Source of the DNA: Cololabis saira
Lineage: Eukaryota; Chordata; Actinopteri; Beloniformes; Belonidae
NCBI RefSeq assembly: GCF_033807715.1
Contig: NC_084599.1
Location: 4,904,125 to 4,968,124, forward strand
Direction of reading: 5' to 3'
Length of the DNA stretch: 64,000 bases
Shown here: positions 1 to 10,889 of the stretch, piece after piece
Layout: each line of letters begins with the position of its first letter
Position numbering within the stretch: position 1 is the stretch's first letter
The notes under the pieces: model-generated
What the model saw: only the letters and a program-made list of their open reading frames with translations
Databases searched by the model: none
Told to the model about the DNA's origin: nothing
Position numbers and translations under genes: made by a program

Positions 1-2
1 GC

Positions 3-3000
3 TCCGCACACTCTGTTGACTCATGCCCAATCCTGTCTTCCAGAGCCTCCTCAGCTCGGCAGTCAAAAGACAGGGCTCGGGGGTTCCGAGTGAGCCGCTT
101 GGTTAACCCCCAGTCCCTCTCCAGTAAGGCCAGGTTCATTGTCACTCTTGCCTGGCAGGGAGGGACGCTCACCACTCCGGCGCTGATCGACTCTGGGGCT
201 GATGAGAGCTTTATTGACCATCGCTACGCCATGGAGGTGGGTCTCCCCATTGCACCTCTGGAGAGGTCACTCTCAGCATTCGCTTTGGATGGACACCCTA
301 TGGGGCCCGTCACCCACCGGTGCGACTCACTCACCCTCACGGTCTCTGGTAACCATGTGGAAAACATCCGCCCCTACATTATCAACTCTCCTGATATGCC
401 ATTCATCTTAGGCAGACCTTGGCTGGAGCTCCACACCCCTCACGTCTGTTGGAGCTCGGGCCGCATTCTCAGCTGGAGCATTCCCTGCCATGCCCGCTGC
501 CTTCGGTCCGCCCAGACGCCTTCCCCGATTAAGCGGCCCAGTCCTGTTCCTCCTGATCTCACCAAGGTTCCCGCTGAGTACCACGACTTGGCAGTGGCCT
601 TCAGTAAGGAACGCGCCTGCACCCTTCCTCCCCACCGACCTTACGACTGTGCCATTGAGCTCCGTCCTGACGCCCAACTTCCAGTGAGTCGCCTCTACAA
701 TCTCTCTCTACCTGAGAAGGCGGCTATGGACCGTTACATAAATGACTGTCTGGCTGAGGGCCTTATTCGCCCTTCCACATCTCCGGTGGGAGCAGGGTTC
801 TTTTTCGTCAAGAAGAAGGGTGGGGATCTGAGGCCCTGCATAGACTACCGGCAGCTCAACAACATCACAATCAAGAACAAATACCCTCTCCCCCTCATGA
901 GCTCCAACTTCGAACCCCTCGTTGGTGCTACCATCTTCACCAAGTTGGACCTCCGGAATGCGTACCACCTTGTGCGTATCCGTGAGGGGGATGAGTGGAA
1001 GACCGCCTTCAAAACCCCCCGTGGACACTACGAATATTTGGTCATGCCCTTTGGACTCACCAACGCACCCGCAGTCTTCCAGGCTCTTATGAATGACGTG
1101 CTCAGGGACATGCTAGAGGTATTCGTGGTCCTCTACCTGGATGACATCCTTGTGTTCTCCCGGGGCCTCCAGGAACATGTCCAGCATGTCCGCATGGTCA
1201 TTCAACGCCTCTTGGAGAACCGCCTTTTCATTAAGGCTGAGAAGTGTGTCTTTCACTCACCTTCTGTGGAGTTCCTAGGACTCATTGTTGAGGATGGCGG
1301 CATTCGTCCTGACCCCCGCAAGGTTCAAGCAGTCGTCGACTGGCCTCAACCCACCACCCGCAGACAGCTCCAAGGTTTCCTAGGATTTGCAAACTTCTAT
1401 CGCCGTTTTATTCGGAACTACAGCCGCATAGCTGCCCCCCTTACTCAACTCACCTCTACTCAACGTCCCTACATCTGGACACCTTCTGCCGACGCCGCCT
1501 TTGCTGCCCTCAAGAAGCACTTCACCACAGCCCCAGTCCTCCTCCATCCTGACCCCTCCAGGCCTTTCATAGTGGAGGTAGACGCTTCAGAGGTAGGCAT
1601 AGGGGCTGTCTTGTCCCAACGGTCAGCAGAGGACCAGAAGCTACACCCCTGTGCTTTCTTCTCCCGTCGGTTTAGTTCAGCAGAGGAGAACTACGATATC
1701 GGGAATAGAGAGCTGCTAGCCGTGGTGGCAGCCTTTGAGGAATGGCGCCACTTGCTTGAGGGTGTGGAGGAGCCCACAGTTGTCTGGTCTGATCACAAGA
1801 ATCTAACCTTCATCCGGGCTGCCAAGCGCCTTAACTCTCGTCAGGCAAGATGGGCACAGTTCCTGGATAGGTTCAACTATATCCTTACCTACAGACCTGG
1901 CTCCAGTAACACTAAGGCTGATGCTTTGTCCCGACTCCACGCACCTGAGAAGTCCTCGTCCGAGCCTGAGCCCATTATCCCTGCTTCTCGTGTCATAGGG
2001 GTGGTCACGATGAACATCGAGGCAGAGGTCAAACGGGCCCAACATGCTGAACCCGGGCCGGACGACTGTCCTCCTCGCCGCCTCTTCGTTCCCCAGTCGG
2101 TGCGGTCTCAAGTGCTGCTGTGGGGCCATACCAGCAAGTTTGCTTGCCATCCCGGATTCCAACGGACCCTCTCCTTCCTGAGCCGGCGGTTTTGGTGGCC
2201 GTCCATGAGAGCTGACGTCCGGGAGTTTGTCGCTGCCTGTGCCACCTGCTCCAGAGCCAAGGCGTCACATCAGCCACCAGCTGGACTTCTACGTCCTCTT
2301 CCTGTGCCCAGTCCTCCTTGGTCTCACATCTCCTTGGACTTCGTGTCCGGGTTTCCCCCTTCCCATGGAAACACCGTCATTCTCACCGTAGTGGACCGGT
2401 TTTCCAAGGCTGTTCACCTGGTAGCACTTCCTAAGCTCCCGTCCTCGGCTGAGACGGCTGAACTCCTCACCCAGCATGTATTCCGGCTCCATGGACTTCC
2501 CAGTGACATTGTTTCTGACCGGGGGCCCCAATTCACGTCCCAGGTCTGGCGAGCCTTCTGTAGGGAGATCGGCGCCACTGTAAGCCTCTCCTCAGGGTAC
2601 CACCCACAGACCAATGGCCAGGCGGAACGGACCAACCAGAGTTTGGAGTCTGCCCTTCGCTGCGTCTCTGCTCTCCATCCCACCTCCTGGAGCAAGGATC
2701 TACCCTGGGTGGAATACTCAATCAACACCCTGACCTGCTCCGCCACTGGGACGTCTCCATTTGAGGCATCACTGGGTTACCAACCCCCACTCTTCTCTCT
2801 CCAGGAGTCTGAGTCCTCTGTCCCCTCTGTCCAGGCCAACTTCCGGCGATGTCGGCGGGTGTGGAAGGAGGTTCGCGCTGCCTTGGTGCGCTCCAATAAG
2901 CGCTCCTGCCGTGGGGCCAACCGTCGCCGCACTCCGGCACCGGTGTACCAGGCCGGACAACAGGTCTACCTCTCCTCTGCCGATCTACCGCTCCAGGTAT

Positions 3001-3464
3001 CCTCCAGGAAGCTGGCTCCGCGGTATGTCGGTCCCTTCGAGATTGACCACGTCCTGAGTCCAGCGGCTGTGCGTCTCAAGCTTCCGGTCTCCATGAAGCA
3101 TGTGCATCCCGTGTTTCATGTGTCCAAGGTCAAGCCTGTCTCCTCAAGCCCTCTCATGCCCTCCGCCCCAGCCCCTCCGCCTCCTCAGATGGTCGACGGT
3201 CATCCCCAGTGGACTGTTAGAGGGCTGCTGAAGGTGCGGCGGCGGGGTCGTGGGTTCCAGTACCTGGCGGATTGGGTGGGTTACGGCCCAGAAGAACGCT
3301 GCTGGATCTCCAGGAAGCTCATCATGGATCCCTCTCTCCTGCGGGACTTCTACCGGGCTAACCCCGACGCTCCCGGACGGTCGCCAGGTGGCGCCCCTCG
3401 GAGGGGGGGTCCTGTTACGGCTCGCTCCTCTTCACCTTCACATCCACCCCTCCCCCCTCACTGA
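3..3464 (+). CDS. Ty3/gypsy Pol polyprotein (protease-RT-RNase H-integrase-chromodomain), 5' partial
   Basis: The frame is open from position 3 to a TGA at 3462-3464. No authentic start is visible; position 90 is a GTG inside the frame, and residue numbers here count from it. Domains in order: aspartic protease with DSGA at 34-37; reverse transcriptase from about 170 to 420 with the catalytic YLDD at about 349; RNase H from about 490; integrase with an HHCC zinc finger at about 679-721 and D, D, E residues near 749, 809 and 844; and a C-terminal chromodomain at about 1050-1090 ([13 protein letters not shown]). Chromodomains in this family are known to steer integration to particular chromatin. 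The last 17 codons overlap the 3' LTR, as is common in this group. All catalytic motifs I checked are present and there is no frameshift. The product acts in cytoplasmic particles and then in the nucleus. Confidence 0.93.
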   Translation, partial: SAHSVDSCPILSSRASSARQSKDRARGFRVSRLVNPQSLSSKARFIVTLAWQGGTLTTPALIDSGADESFIDHRYAMEVGLPIAPLERSLSAFALDGHPMGPVTHRCDSLTLTVSGNHVENIRPYIINSPDMPFILGRPWLELHTPHVCWSSGRILSWSIPCHARCLRSAQTPSPIKRPSPVPPDLTKVPAEYHDLAVAFSKERACTLPPHRPYDCAIELRPDAQLPVSRLYNLSLPEKAAMDRYINDCLAEGLIRPSTSPVGAGFFFVKKKGGDLRPCIDYRQLNNITIKNKYPLPLMSSNFEPLVGATIFTKLDLRNAYHLVRIREGDEWKTAFKTPRGHYEYLVMPFGLTNAPAVFQALMNDVLRDMLEVFVVLYLDDILVFSRGLQEHVQHVRMVIQRLLENRLFIKAEKCVFHSPSVEFLGLIVEDGGIRPDPRKVQAVVDWPQPTTRRQLQGFLGFANFYRRFIRNYSRIAAPLTQLTSTQRPYIWTPSADAAFAALKKHFTTAPVLLHPDPSRPFIVEVDASEVGIGAVLSQRSAEDQKLHPCAFFSRRFSSAEENYDIGNRELLAVVAAFEEWRHLLEGVEEPTVVWSDHKNLTFIRAAKRLNSRQARWAQFLDRFNYILTYRPGSSNTKADALSRLHAPEKSSSEPEPIIPASRVIGVVTMNIEAEVKRAQHAEPGPDDCPPRRLFVPQSVRSQVLLWGHTSKFACHPGFQRTLSFLSRRFWWPSMRADVREFVAACATCSRAKASHQPPAGLLRPLPVPSPPWSHISLDFVSGFPPSHGNTVILTVVDRFSKAVHLVALPKLPSSAETAELLTQHVFRLHGLPSDIVSDRGPQFTSQVWRAFCREIGATVSLSSGYHPQTNGQAERTNQSLESALRCVSALHPTSWSKDLPWVEYSINTLTCSATGTSPFEASLGYQPPLFSLQESESSVPSVQANFRRCRRVWKEVRAALVRSNKRSCRGANRRRTPAPVYQAGQQVYLSSADLPLQVSSRKLAPRYVGPFEIDHVLSPAAVRLKLPVSMKHVHPVFHVSKVKPVSSSPLMPSAPAPPPPQMVDGHPQWTVRGLLKVRRRGRGFQYLADWVGYGPEERCWISRKLIMDPSLLRDFYRANPDAPGRSPGGAPRRGGPVTARSSSPSHPPLPPH

Positions 3465-3805
3465 TTGCTCCATGGCTCAGCTCAGCACACCTGATGTCCC
3501 TCACCAATCTTCACACCAGCCTGCCAATCTACAATCAACCACTGCCAGTATAAAGACCCAGTCTGCACTTCATTCCTCGCCAGAGCTTCACCTGTCTACA
3601 CGTATGGTAAAGTACTACAGGCCAGCCTACAGTTTAGCTCTCTAAAGTTTTAGCAGAACTATTTAGCCTCACAGCTATTGCTAAGCTGTTAGCTTCATGC
3701 AGTTGCAGCCTTTGTTTTTCTCCTGCTGTGGTTTTTTCACCACTGACCCCGTTCTTCTCTTCTCCTCGTTGCTGTGCGCTTGGGTCACACTCACTAGCCA
3801 TAACA
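3413..3805 (+). repeat. 3' LTR of the gypsy element
   Basis: It starts TGTTACGG just after a purine tract (3401-3410) and ends CATAACA, giving the TGTTA...TAACA terminal inverted pair expected of an LTR. A TATAAAG box lies near 3549-3555. Length is 393 bp. The end was set from terminal motifs because the 5' LTR is outside the window. Confidence 0.75.
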
Positions 3806-3826
3806 GAAATACTTATAATCAGTACT

Positions 3827-4271
3827 GGAAGGGGGCACGGTGGCGCAGCTGGTAGTGCAGCGGTCTCACAGCAAGAAGGTCCTGGGTTCGATTCCCGCCG
3901 GGGGACGCTGTGGGTGCTGAAGTGCGTGTTAGTTCCCCCATGACTTCAGTGCCCACACCATGGGTGGGGTTGGCGAAAGGATCATGCCCCCTCTGGCCAA
4001 CCGGGGCGCCAGATGGGGTGGGGAGGATCCGGCCGGAATAACGTGATCCTTCCACGCGCTACATTCGGCCGGAGAAGCCCCACCCTGTCTAGTGAAAAGA
4101 TGCGGCCTGCTCACTCCTCAGGTTAAGGAGGAGACCTGAGCTCAGTGCAGGGCCCTCCCGGGGTTGGTAGAGGATGGCAATGCCCAGGACTGTCAGTAGG
4201 TAGGAGCACGGTGGTAAAAATGGGAAAAAACCGGGATAAATAATAAAAAAAAAATAAATAAATAAAAAAAA
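3827..4271 (+). mobile_element. tRNA-derived SINE with AATA-rich tail
   Basis: The head has pol III A-box-like (GTGGCGCAGCTGGTAGTGC) and B-box-like (GGTTCGATTCC) motifs, followed by an unrelated body and an A-rich (AATA)n tail from about 4230. It is flanked by a 12-bp target duplication, ATAATCAGTACT, at 3815-3826 and 4272-4283. The target was the left tip of the hAT element that follows, so the SINE is the younger insertion. Confidence 0.85.
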
Positions 4272-4276
4272 ATAAT

Positions 4277-5024
4277 CAGTACTCAAATTGAGGGGGGATG
4301 AGGGGGACGGCACCCCCCCTTAAATAAAAACGGTCCAAATCATCCCCCTGTAAAACTGCCATCCCTCCTTTCCATCCCTTATGTCATTTCATCAATGAAT
4401 GTGGTTTTACTGCTATTTCAACATTTAGAGTCATCACCAGAAAAATAACAACAGAAAAATAACTTATATGACAATTTTCACCTGTTTCAAGTACATTTTC
4501 ACTTGAAATAAGTAGAAAAATCTGCCAGTGGAACAAGATTTATCTTCTTATTACAAGCAAAAAAATCTTGTCCCACTGGCAGATTTTCTACTTATTTTAA
4601 GTGAAAATCTACTTGAAACAGGTGAAAATTGTTGTTTTTTCCAGTGATGAGTCTTGTTTTGAGTGTAATGAGATCTTTTTTTTTTTTACCAAAAATGAGA
4701 CATTTTAACTAGAAATAAGACAAATAGTTTTTGCAGTGATCCATTTTACTTATCCTGTGAAGGACAGAGTCATATTGATAAGTTCAGAAAAGTGTTTTTT
4801 ATTGTTGTGTTTTGATGTATTTGATGTAAGCCCAGTGGATATTTAAAGCTTACAGAAGGCTGCATTTAACTGCTGCTATGTCATTCCTGCAGTATTTCTG
4901 CAGGTGTTTTGGTCACTGCTATTATTTGTAATATATTATATTATTTGTAATCAGCACAAATTATCTGTCCCCATATGATAAAATCCACCATCCCCCCTGA
5001 TTTTTTTTTACAACTCGAGTACTG
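4277..5024. mobile_element. Non-autonomous hAT-type element, 748 bp (copy 1)
   Basis: Termini are CAGTACTCAAATTG and CAACTCGAGTACTG, imperfect inverted repeats. A second copy of exactly the same length lies at 31350-32097 and has a perfect 8-bp duplication, which sets the class. Here the left flank (CTTATAAT, separated by the SINE) resembles TTTATAAT found 8 bp beyond the right end, so the right edge may carry a small insertion. The interior holds a long hairpin (4472-4631). No coding capacity seen. Confidence 0.8.
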
Positions 5025-5721
5025 TTTTACTGTTTATAATTAATAACTGAGAAAGGAAAGAGAAGGAGGGGTGATGGGCACCACTCAGTGGATCATGGTG
5101 GTGTCCCCCTGCAGTGTAGCACTAGCAGCATATCTAGGATGAAGCTGTTTCAGACCAGCTGCTCTAATCTGGTCCTGCAGCTGCAGCGATGACTACTGGC
5201 CCCAACACAGAGCAGGGGTCCCCAAACTTTTTTCAGTGGGGCCACATCAACTTTCCTTTCTGTGATTGAGGCCCATATCATTTCCTGTCTATAACAGGAA
5301 ATGATATGGGCCAGGGTGACAACCAGTATTATTGTGGAGATTATAATGATAATTTGTTGCAGCTGCCCTTCGTTTGGCTTTGGCACCACCTGCTGATATG
5401 TAAAGAAGGTGATAAAATGTCTTCACATGTGTTTATTTGAAGTACCACAGATACTCCATTTATTTTATAGAACATAACAACAGAAACTGATGGTAATATT
5501 CAGGTAAGAATGAGGTGATGTGGTTTTGTAACAGGAACAGTTGAGTTAACAAACAGTAAGTGTTTTGCCTTTACAGGTAGTGAAATAATAATAATACAGA
5601 ATAATACTAAATAACAAACAAACAGGTAAAGTAGTCTTATTTAGTATGAGCTGGCTTTATATGCACAGATTAAAAACGAGTTATCAACAGGTAAGTAAGT
5701 AATAATAATAATAATAATAAT
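5025..5721. repeat. Unclassified AT-rich DNA with a possible hAT-like end and a TAA/ATA microsatellite
   Basis: No gene is seen. A motif CAGGGGTCCCCAAACTTTTT at about 5212 resembles the left end of fish hAT elements, but I could not find its partner end. A short self-complementary block (ATCATTTCCTGT / ACAGGAAATGAT) sits at 5277-5303, and an (ATA)n run at about 5699-5720. Confidence 0.4.
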
Positions 5722-6757
5722 TAAAGCTGCAAGCAGCGATGAACGGTCCTCCACCCTTGTGCACGTTCAGGCTGCAGTGGAAGCTTGTATGACTTGATGT
5801 AGATTCTTCAGGCCTGGACATTTAGTGGATGACACCAGCCACGACTCTGTATATCAAACCATTCAAAAGTAATGGCAGAAAGTAGGAACTATCAGATATC
5901 GACCAATCAGAAGAAGGGGTGGGGCTAATCTGCACCAATTAAGGTGAAGGAGTCAAAACCGAGTCTGATGACACCACCCACAACTCTTTATGTCAAACCA
6001 TTCAAAAGTTATGGCAGAAAATGGGGACTATAAAATATTGACCAATCAGATGAAGGGGCGGGGCTAATTCAGGCCAATGAAGGTCAAGTACTCAATACCG
6101 AGTCCGATGACACCACCCACGTGTCTTTATCACAACCTGTTCACAAGTTATGGCAGAAAATAGGGACTATCAAATATCGACGAATCAGAAGAAGGGGCGG
6201 GGCTAATTTGGACCAATTATGGTCAAGGACTCAAAACTGAGTCTGATGACGTCACCCACAAGTCTTTATGTGAAACCATTCAAAAGTTATGGCAGAAAGT
6301 AGGGACTATCAAATATGGACCAATCAGATGAAGGGGGAGCGCACTTTTTGGCGTCTATCGTCGCCACGGCAAAATTACACGATTAATTCAAAATGGCTGA
6401 CTTCCTGTTCAGTTTCGGCCATGGCGCCAAGAGACTTTTCTTTAATTTTCTTTTAAAAATTCTTTTCTTTCTTTTAAATTTATTTTCGTGCATGTACGTC
6501 AAACCGTATTGTGGGGCTTGAGGCACAAAGTTTTCTAGGGGGCGCTGTTGAGCTCTTAGGCCACGCCCATTCATGCAAATCATTAAATATAGAATTTTTC
6601 GCCAGGCCTGGCTTGCGTGCAAAATTTGGTGACTTTTGAGGAACGTTTAGGGGGTAAAAAGGCAGTCATTTCGTCGGAAGAAAAATAACACGAGAAAGAG
6701 AACAATTCCTACAGATACAATAGGGCCTTTGCACTGTCAGTGCTCGGGCCCTAATAA
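5722..6757 (+). repeat. Dispersed repeat family I (copy 1), TAAAGCTGCAAGCAGCG type
   Basis: It begins TTAAAGCTGCAAGCAGCGAT and ends GTGCTCGGGCCCTAATAATA. The same ends bound the longer copy at 55753-57650. The interior holds several diverged tandem modules around CAATCAGAAGAAGGGGCGGG. The outer GGGCCC-type ends are partly inverted. I recognise this as a common fish repeat but cannot assign a class with confidence. Confidence 0.7.
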
Positions 6758-6759
6758 TA

Positions 6760-7240
6760 CCTGAGTCCTCACTGAGACCAGGAGACCAGAGTCCCGCTGC
6801 TGGTTCATAAATCTCTGAATGGTCTCAGAATACATCTCTGATCTGGTCCATGATGAACCAACCAGTACCCTCAGGTCGTCAGGGCCACGCCTACTTCCTG
6901 TACCCAGAGTTAGATCCAAACACAGTGAGCCAGCGTTCAGCTTTTATGTTCTTCACCTGTGGAACAAACTCCCAGAATGCATCAGGGCTGCTGAAACTCT
7001 CAGTTGCTTTAAGTCGAGATTGAAAACCTTTTTATTTACTGCTGCATTTCAGTAATCTCCCACAATGCACTACAACCTTTATTGCTTGCATCACATTTGG
7101 TTTATTCTTTTCAATTTATATCTGTCTTTAGTTATTTATTCTGCTTTTAAACTTTTATCTTTTTAATGCATTTTAAAATTGTCCTATGTAAAGCACTTTG
7201 AAGGTCTTGTACATGAGTTGCCTTATACACATAAATGTGC
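6760..7240 (+). mobile_element. LINE (L2-like) 3' end fragment
   Basis: A 78-codon frame (6819-7055) contains FYVLHLWNKLPECIR and FKSRLKTFLF, the typical C-terminus of L2/CR1-group reverse transcriptases. It is followed by a short 3' tail with TGTAAAGCACTTTGAAGG, usual at L2 3' ends. Everything upstream is missing, a normal 5' truncation of a retroposed LINE. Not functional. Confidence 0.75.
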
Positions 7241-7602
7241 CGACAGCCTTGTGAAGGTCTTACCAAAGCATTTCAGTTAGGACGAACTCTGGACATTGAC
7301 CAAGTCACTCCGTATCTTTGATTCTTTTTAAATATTTTATTTCCAGATATTTTGATATAGATGAGCATTGGCCTGTTGCATGACACAAATTTGATATGAC
7401 ATTTTCATGTCAGACAGATGTCCTTACATCTGTCACGAGATATGCAACTCTTGTGAATGTTTTCCACTTTCTGATAAAGAATCTCACTGTAGAACATTAA
7501 ACTAAGTTGTTACCCTGGCTGTGTATTGACAATTGATTCTCTAAGGTCATTGCTAAGCTTTTTTCTGTTTGGCATTAGGTTATCACACACATGCAGCTCC
7601 AG
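7241..7602. other. No recognisable feature
   Basis: AT-rich intergenic sequence with no convincing frame, repeat end or RNA gene. Confidence 0.5.
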
Positions 7603-7754
7603 GGGTCCGTTTCACAAAGCAGGTTTAGTGAAAACTCTGAGTCTGTTCACCCTGAAATGAGGGAAACTCTGAGTTTTCCGTTTCACAAAGGGAGGTAACT
7701 CAAACCAGAGAAAGAGAGGTAACTCTAGCCTGTTTCACAAAGAGAAGTAACTTA

Positions 7755-8228
7755 AGCTCTCGGTCAGTTACCGTAGTAACAGACGCTCTGAATCTAACCT
7801 GGTCAGTTACCGTAGTAACAGACTCTCTGAACCTAACCTGGTCAGTTACCGTAGTAACAGACGCTCTGAACCTAACCTGGTCAGTTACCGTAGTAACAGA
7901 CGCTCTGAACCTAACCTGGTCAGTTACCGTAGTAACAGACGCTCTGAACCTAACCTGGTCAGTTACCGTAGTAACAGACGCTCTGAACCTAACCTGGTCA
8001 GTTACCGTAGTAACAGACTCTCTGAACCTAACCTGGTCGGTTACCGTAGTAACAGACTCTCTGAACCTAACCTGGTCGGTTACCGTAGTAACAGACTCTC
8101 TGAACCTAACCTGGTCAGTTACCGTAGTAACAGACTCTCTGAACCTAACCTGGTCAGTTACCGTAGTAACAGACTCTCTGAATCTAACCTGGTCAGTTAC
8201 CGTAGTAACAGACTCTGAATCTAACCTG
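7755..8228. repeat. 39-bp minisatellite, about 12 copies
   Basis: The unit contains CAGTTACCGTAGTAACAGAC followed by GCTCTGAACCTAACCTGGT. Because 39 is a multiple of 3, the minus strand stays open across it and reads as a 13-residue repeat (VTTVTDQVRFRES). I take that frame as an artefact of unit length. Each unit has a small hairpin, GTTAC-CGTA-GTAAC. Confidence 0.9.
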
Positions 8229-8402
8229 GTCGGGACCAGGTTTATCTCAATGAACCTGGAGTTTCTCTGCGTCTCCTCCTCTTTCAGAGCCGCACACACA
8301 TTTCATTTCCTCATTCATTCAGTCAGAAGGCGAGTTTTGGTGAAGTTCTGCCGTCTGTCATTAAAAACAGGGTCAGTATATTAAAAGTCCATTGTCACGA
8401 AC

Positions 8403-8548
8403 ATGGCATGTCCTTTTGATGAAGACCCAATTGATGAAGGTGCAGAATTAATGCGCAGAGAATTAAATATTCGTCGGGAGATGGTTATCAGACCACGTAA
8501 TACATGTACATTATACATAGTCTCATTACAGGCAAAGCAATATATGTT
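8403..8548 (+). pseudogene. Remnant of Harbinger transposase N-terminus
   Basis: Translation from the ATG at 8403 gives an acidic then Arg-rich start (DPIDEGAELMRREL, then RREMVIRPR). This resembles the first residues of Harbinger/HARBI1-type nucleases. Similarity ends after about 35 codons and the frame soon stops. It lies inside the TIR element 7603-9354, which supports a broken transposase. Confidence 0.5.
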
Positions 8549-9459
8549 AATCCTTTATTTGTTATAATTTTGATGATTTAATTGTTTAATGATTTCATAA
8601 TATATTCTAATTTTTTTAGATTTTTTATTTGGGGTTTTCATAAACTGTGAGCCATAGGCTAATCATCAAAATTATAACAAATAAAGGCTTGAAATATCTC
8701 ACTTTGTATGTAGTGGGAAATAATATTTGTTTCACCGTAAGTTGAATTTACCACGAATGAAGTTTTGCAATATATTCACATTTTCCGACCTCCACCTGTA
8801 TATTATTACATAAATAAATAAGAGCATAATATGTGTCTGTATTGGTTCTATACGGAACGCAACTTTTAATTCCCAATTAATTCCCAAAATTACGGAACAA
8901 TTCCGTATTTCAAGGGACGGGTGGCAAGCCTATCATAAACCTGTCCAAGCCATCAAGGAGTTCCACAGGATTGCAGGTGAATGATGTAGAAATCTGTTAA
9001 ATTAATTTTATATTATATTCTGTTCTGCAGTGTTACTCATTTTTTGAAAAACATGTTCAAATTCGCCGTATGCACGCATTAAAATCTCTAATTCCATTCG
9101 GGTGAAAAAAGCAGACCTCCTCTTTCCCGTTGCCACGGTGACTCGTCGAATCGGGGCTCCATTGATGCTGGCTTTTTATAGTTGTGGTGCACACACTTAA
9201 CTCCAGGTGAAACTATTTAGAGTTGAGTAAATTAACTCAAATCCGCTGTTCTGGAACCGAAAACTCAGAGTTTCCGACCTCAGAGTAGATCAACTACTGT
9301 AAGAGTTCAGGATTAGACTCAGAATTTGTTGAACCTGCTTTGTGAAACGGACCCCAGAACAAAAAAACTTCCAAAACGTATCATCTTAAATCATATAAAA
9401 CCAGTTAGGGGTACTTCGTATTGCTCACATTACTTTTTTTCCTCTTTAGGCTTTATTTT

Positions 9460-9941
9460 TTACGGAAAAGTATTAGGGCCAGGCAGGAGAAAAAATATTT
9501 GAGAGGGGAAGATTTTTTTTTATTGTTCACTTCGAGAAAAAAGTTGAAATGTCGAGAAAAAAATCGAAATGTCGAGATTAATGTTGAAATACAATTTCGA
9601 GAAAAAAAATCAAAATGTCGAGATTAATGTTGAAATACAATTTTGAGAAAAACGTTGAAATGTCGAGATTAATGTTGAAATACAATTTGAAGAATAAAGT
9701 CGAAATTTCGTGTATAAACTCGAAATTTGGTGAATAAAATCGAAATTCCGAGAATAAAGTCAAAATTTTGAGAATAAAGTTGAAATACAATTTTGTGAAT
9801 AAAGTCGAAATTGTACTTCAACATCGACTTTTTTCTCAACATTTTGACTTTTTTCTCGAAGTGCATAATGAAAATAAAATCTTCTTCCTCTAAAATATTA
9901 TTTTTATTTTTCTCCTGCCTGGCTGTAATACTCTTCTGTAA
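9460..9941. mobile_element. Foldback-like element rich in GAAAAAAGTCGAAATGTCGA units
   Basis: The outer arms are inverted: TATTAGGGCCAGGCAGGAG on the left against CTCCTGCCTGGCTGTAATA on the right, with weaker complementarity outward to about 9460 and 9941. The middle is a degenerate array of GAAAAAAGTCGAAATGTCGA-like units. Frames here are low complexity (Lys/Phe rich) and not genes. Confidence 0.6.
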
Positions 9942-10017
9942 TTTTTTTAATAATAGAGTGAATAAAAGTAATATGTTTTAGCCTGATATTATATTTATCT
10001 CATACTAAGACCAACTG

Positions 10018-10855
10018 TTTTTTTTTATTGTGCACTTTGAGAAAAAAGTCGAAATGTCGAGATTAATGTTGAAATACAATTTCGAGAAAAACGTTGAAAT
10101 ATCGAGCGGTGGCTTAATGGTTAGCACTGTTGCCTCACAGCAAGAAGGTCCCCGGTTCGACTCAGGGACCGGGGGCCTTTCTGTGTGGAGTTTGCATGTT
10201 CTCCCCGTGCTTGCGTGGGTTTTCTCCGGGTACTCCGGCTTCCTCCCACAGTCCAAAAACATGCATAGTAGGTTAATTGGTGATTCTAAATTGCCCGTAG
10301 GTGTGAGTGTGGTTGTGAGCATGGTTTGTGTGTTTCTATGTGTCCCTGTGATGGACTGGTGACCTGTCCAGGGTGAACTCCTGCCTCTCACCTGAAATGA
10401 GCTGGGATAGGCTCCAGCAGACCCCCGTGACCCCGCAAGGGATGAAGCGGGTATAGATAATGGATGGATGGACGTTGAAATGTCAAGATTAATGGTGAAA
10501 TACAATTTCAAGAATAAACTTGAAATTTTGTGTATAAAGTCGGAATTTCGAGAATAACGTTGAAATACATTCGATTTTTTTCTTGAAATTCAACATTATT
10601 CTCAACATTTCGACTTTTTTCTCGAAATTGTACTTCGACATTAATCTCAACATTTCGATTTTTTTCCCGAAATTGTAGCTACTTCGACATTAATCTCAAC
10701 ATTTCGACTTTTTTCTCGAAATTGTACTTCGACATTATTCTCAACATTTCGAATTTTTTCTCGACATTTCAAACTTTTTTCTCGAAGTGCATAATGAAAA
10801 AAAAAATGTTCCTCCTCTAAAATATAATTTCTATTTTTCTCCGGCCCTCATAACC
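10018..10855. mobile_element. Second foldback-like element of the AAAGTCGAAATG type, interrupted
   Basis: The left half (from about 10018) and right half (to about 10850) match the element at 9460-9941, including the inner arms TGCACTTTGAG and CTCGAAGTGCA. It is split by the SINE-like repeat at 10107-10471. Confidence 0.55.
10107..10471 (+). mobile_element. SINE-like dispersed repeat with GGATGGATGG tail
   Basis: It starts CGGTGGCTTAATGGTTAGCA (A-box-like), has GGTTCGACTC (B-box-like), a body with GTGTGGAGTTTGCATGTTCT, and ends in GGATGGATGG. Flanks repeat ACGTTGAAAT at 10091-10100 and 10472-10481. This may be a target duplication or just two units of the host repeat. Related copies lie at 12643 and 13352, and a degenerate one near 41480. 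Confidence 0.75.
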
Positions 10856-10889
10856 TAACATACAAATCTAGCTCCATAGAGATGGAGAG

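Larger units (their letters stand above)
1..3805 (+). mobile_element. Ty3/gypsy LTR retrotransposon, 3' portion
   Basis: The window opens inside a chromodomain-bearing Ty3/gypsy element. The visible part has the pol frame, a purine-rich tract (3401-3410) and a 3' LTR ending in TAACA at 3805. The gag region, primer-binding site and 5' LTR lie upstream of the window, so the 5' target duplication cannot be tested. The pol frame carries no stops, so the insertion is probably young. Confidence 0.93.
7603..9354. mobile_element. Harbinger-like DNA transposon remnant with about 24-bp terminal inverted repeats
   Basis: The left end GGGTCCGTTTCACAAAGCAG and right end CTGCTTTGTGAAACGGACCC are perfect inverses and extend further inward. 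A 3-bp CAG lies on both sides (7600-7602, 9355-9357). The interior holds a 39-bp minisatellite and a fragment of the transposase start. Length is about 1.75 kb, too short for an autonomous element. The class call rests on 3-bp flanks plus the transposase remnant. Confidence 0.72.

Noticed and set aside
5277..5303. Small perfect hairpin as a terminator or RNA gene
   Set aside because: Isolated short inverted repeat in AT-rich sequence with no transcription context.
6383..6622. Minus-strand frame MHASQAWRKILYLMI... as a gene
   Set aside because: It lies in repeat I copy 1 and resembles shadow frames in copy 2.
7700..8299. 199-residue minus-strand frame with a 13-residue repeat
   Set aside because: It is a by-product of a 39-bp tandem unit inside a transposon; no start context, homology or non-repeat domain.
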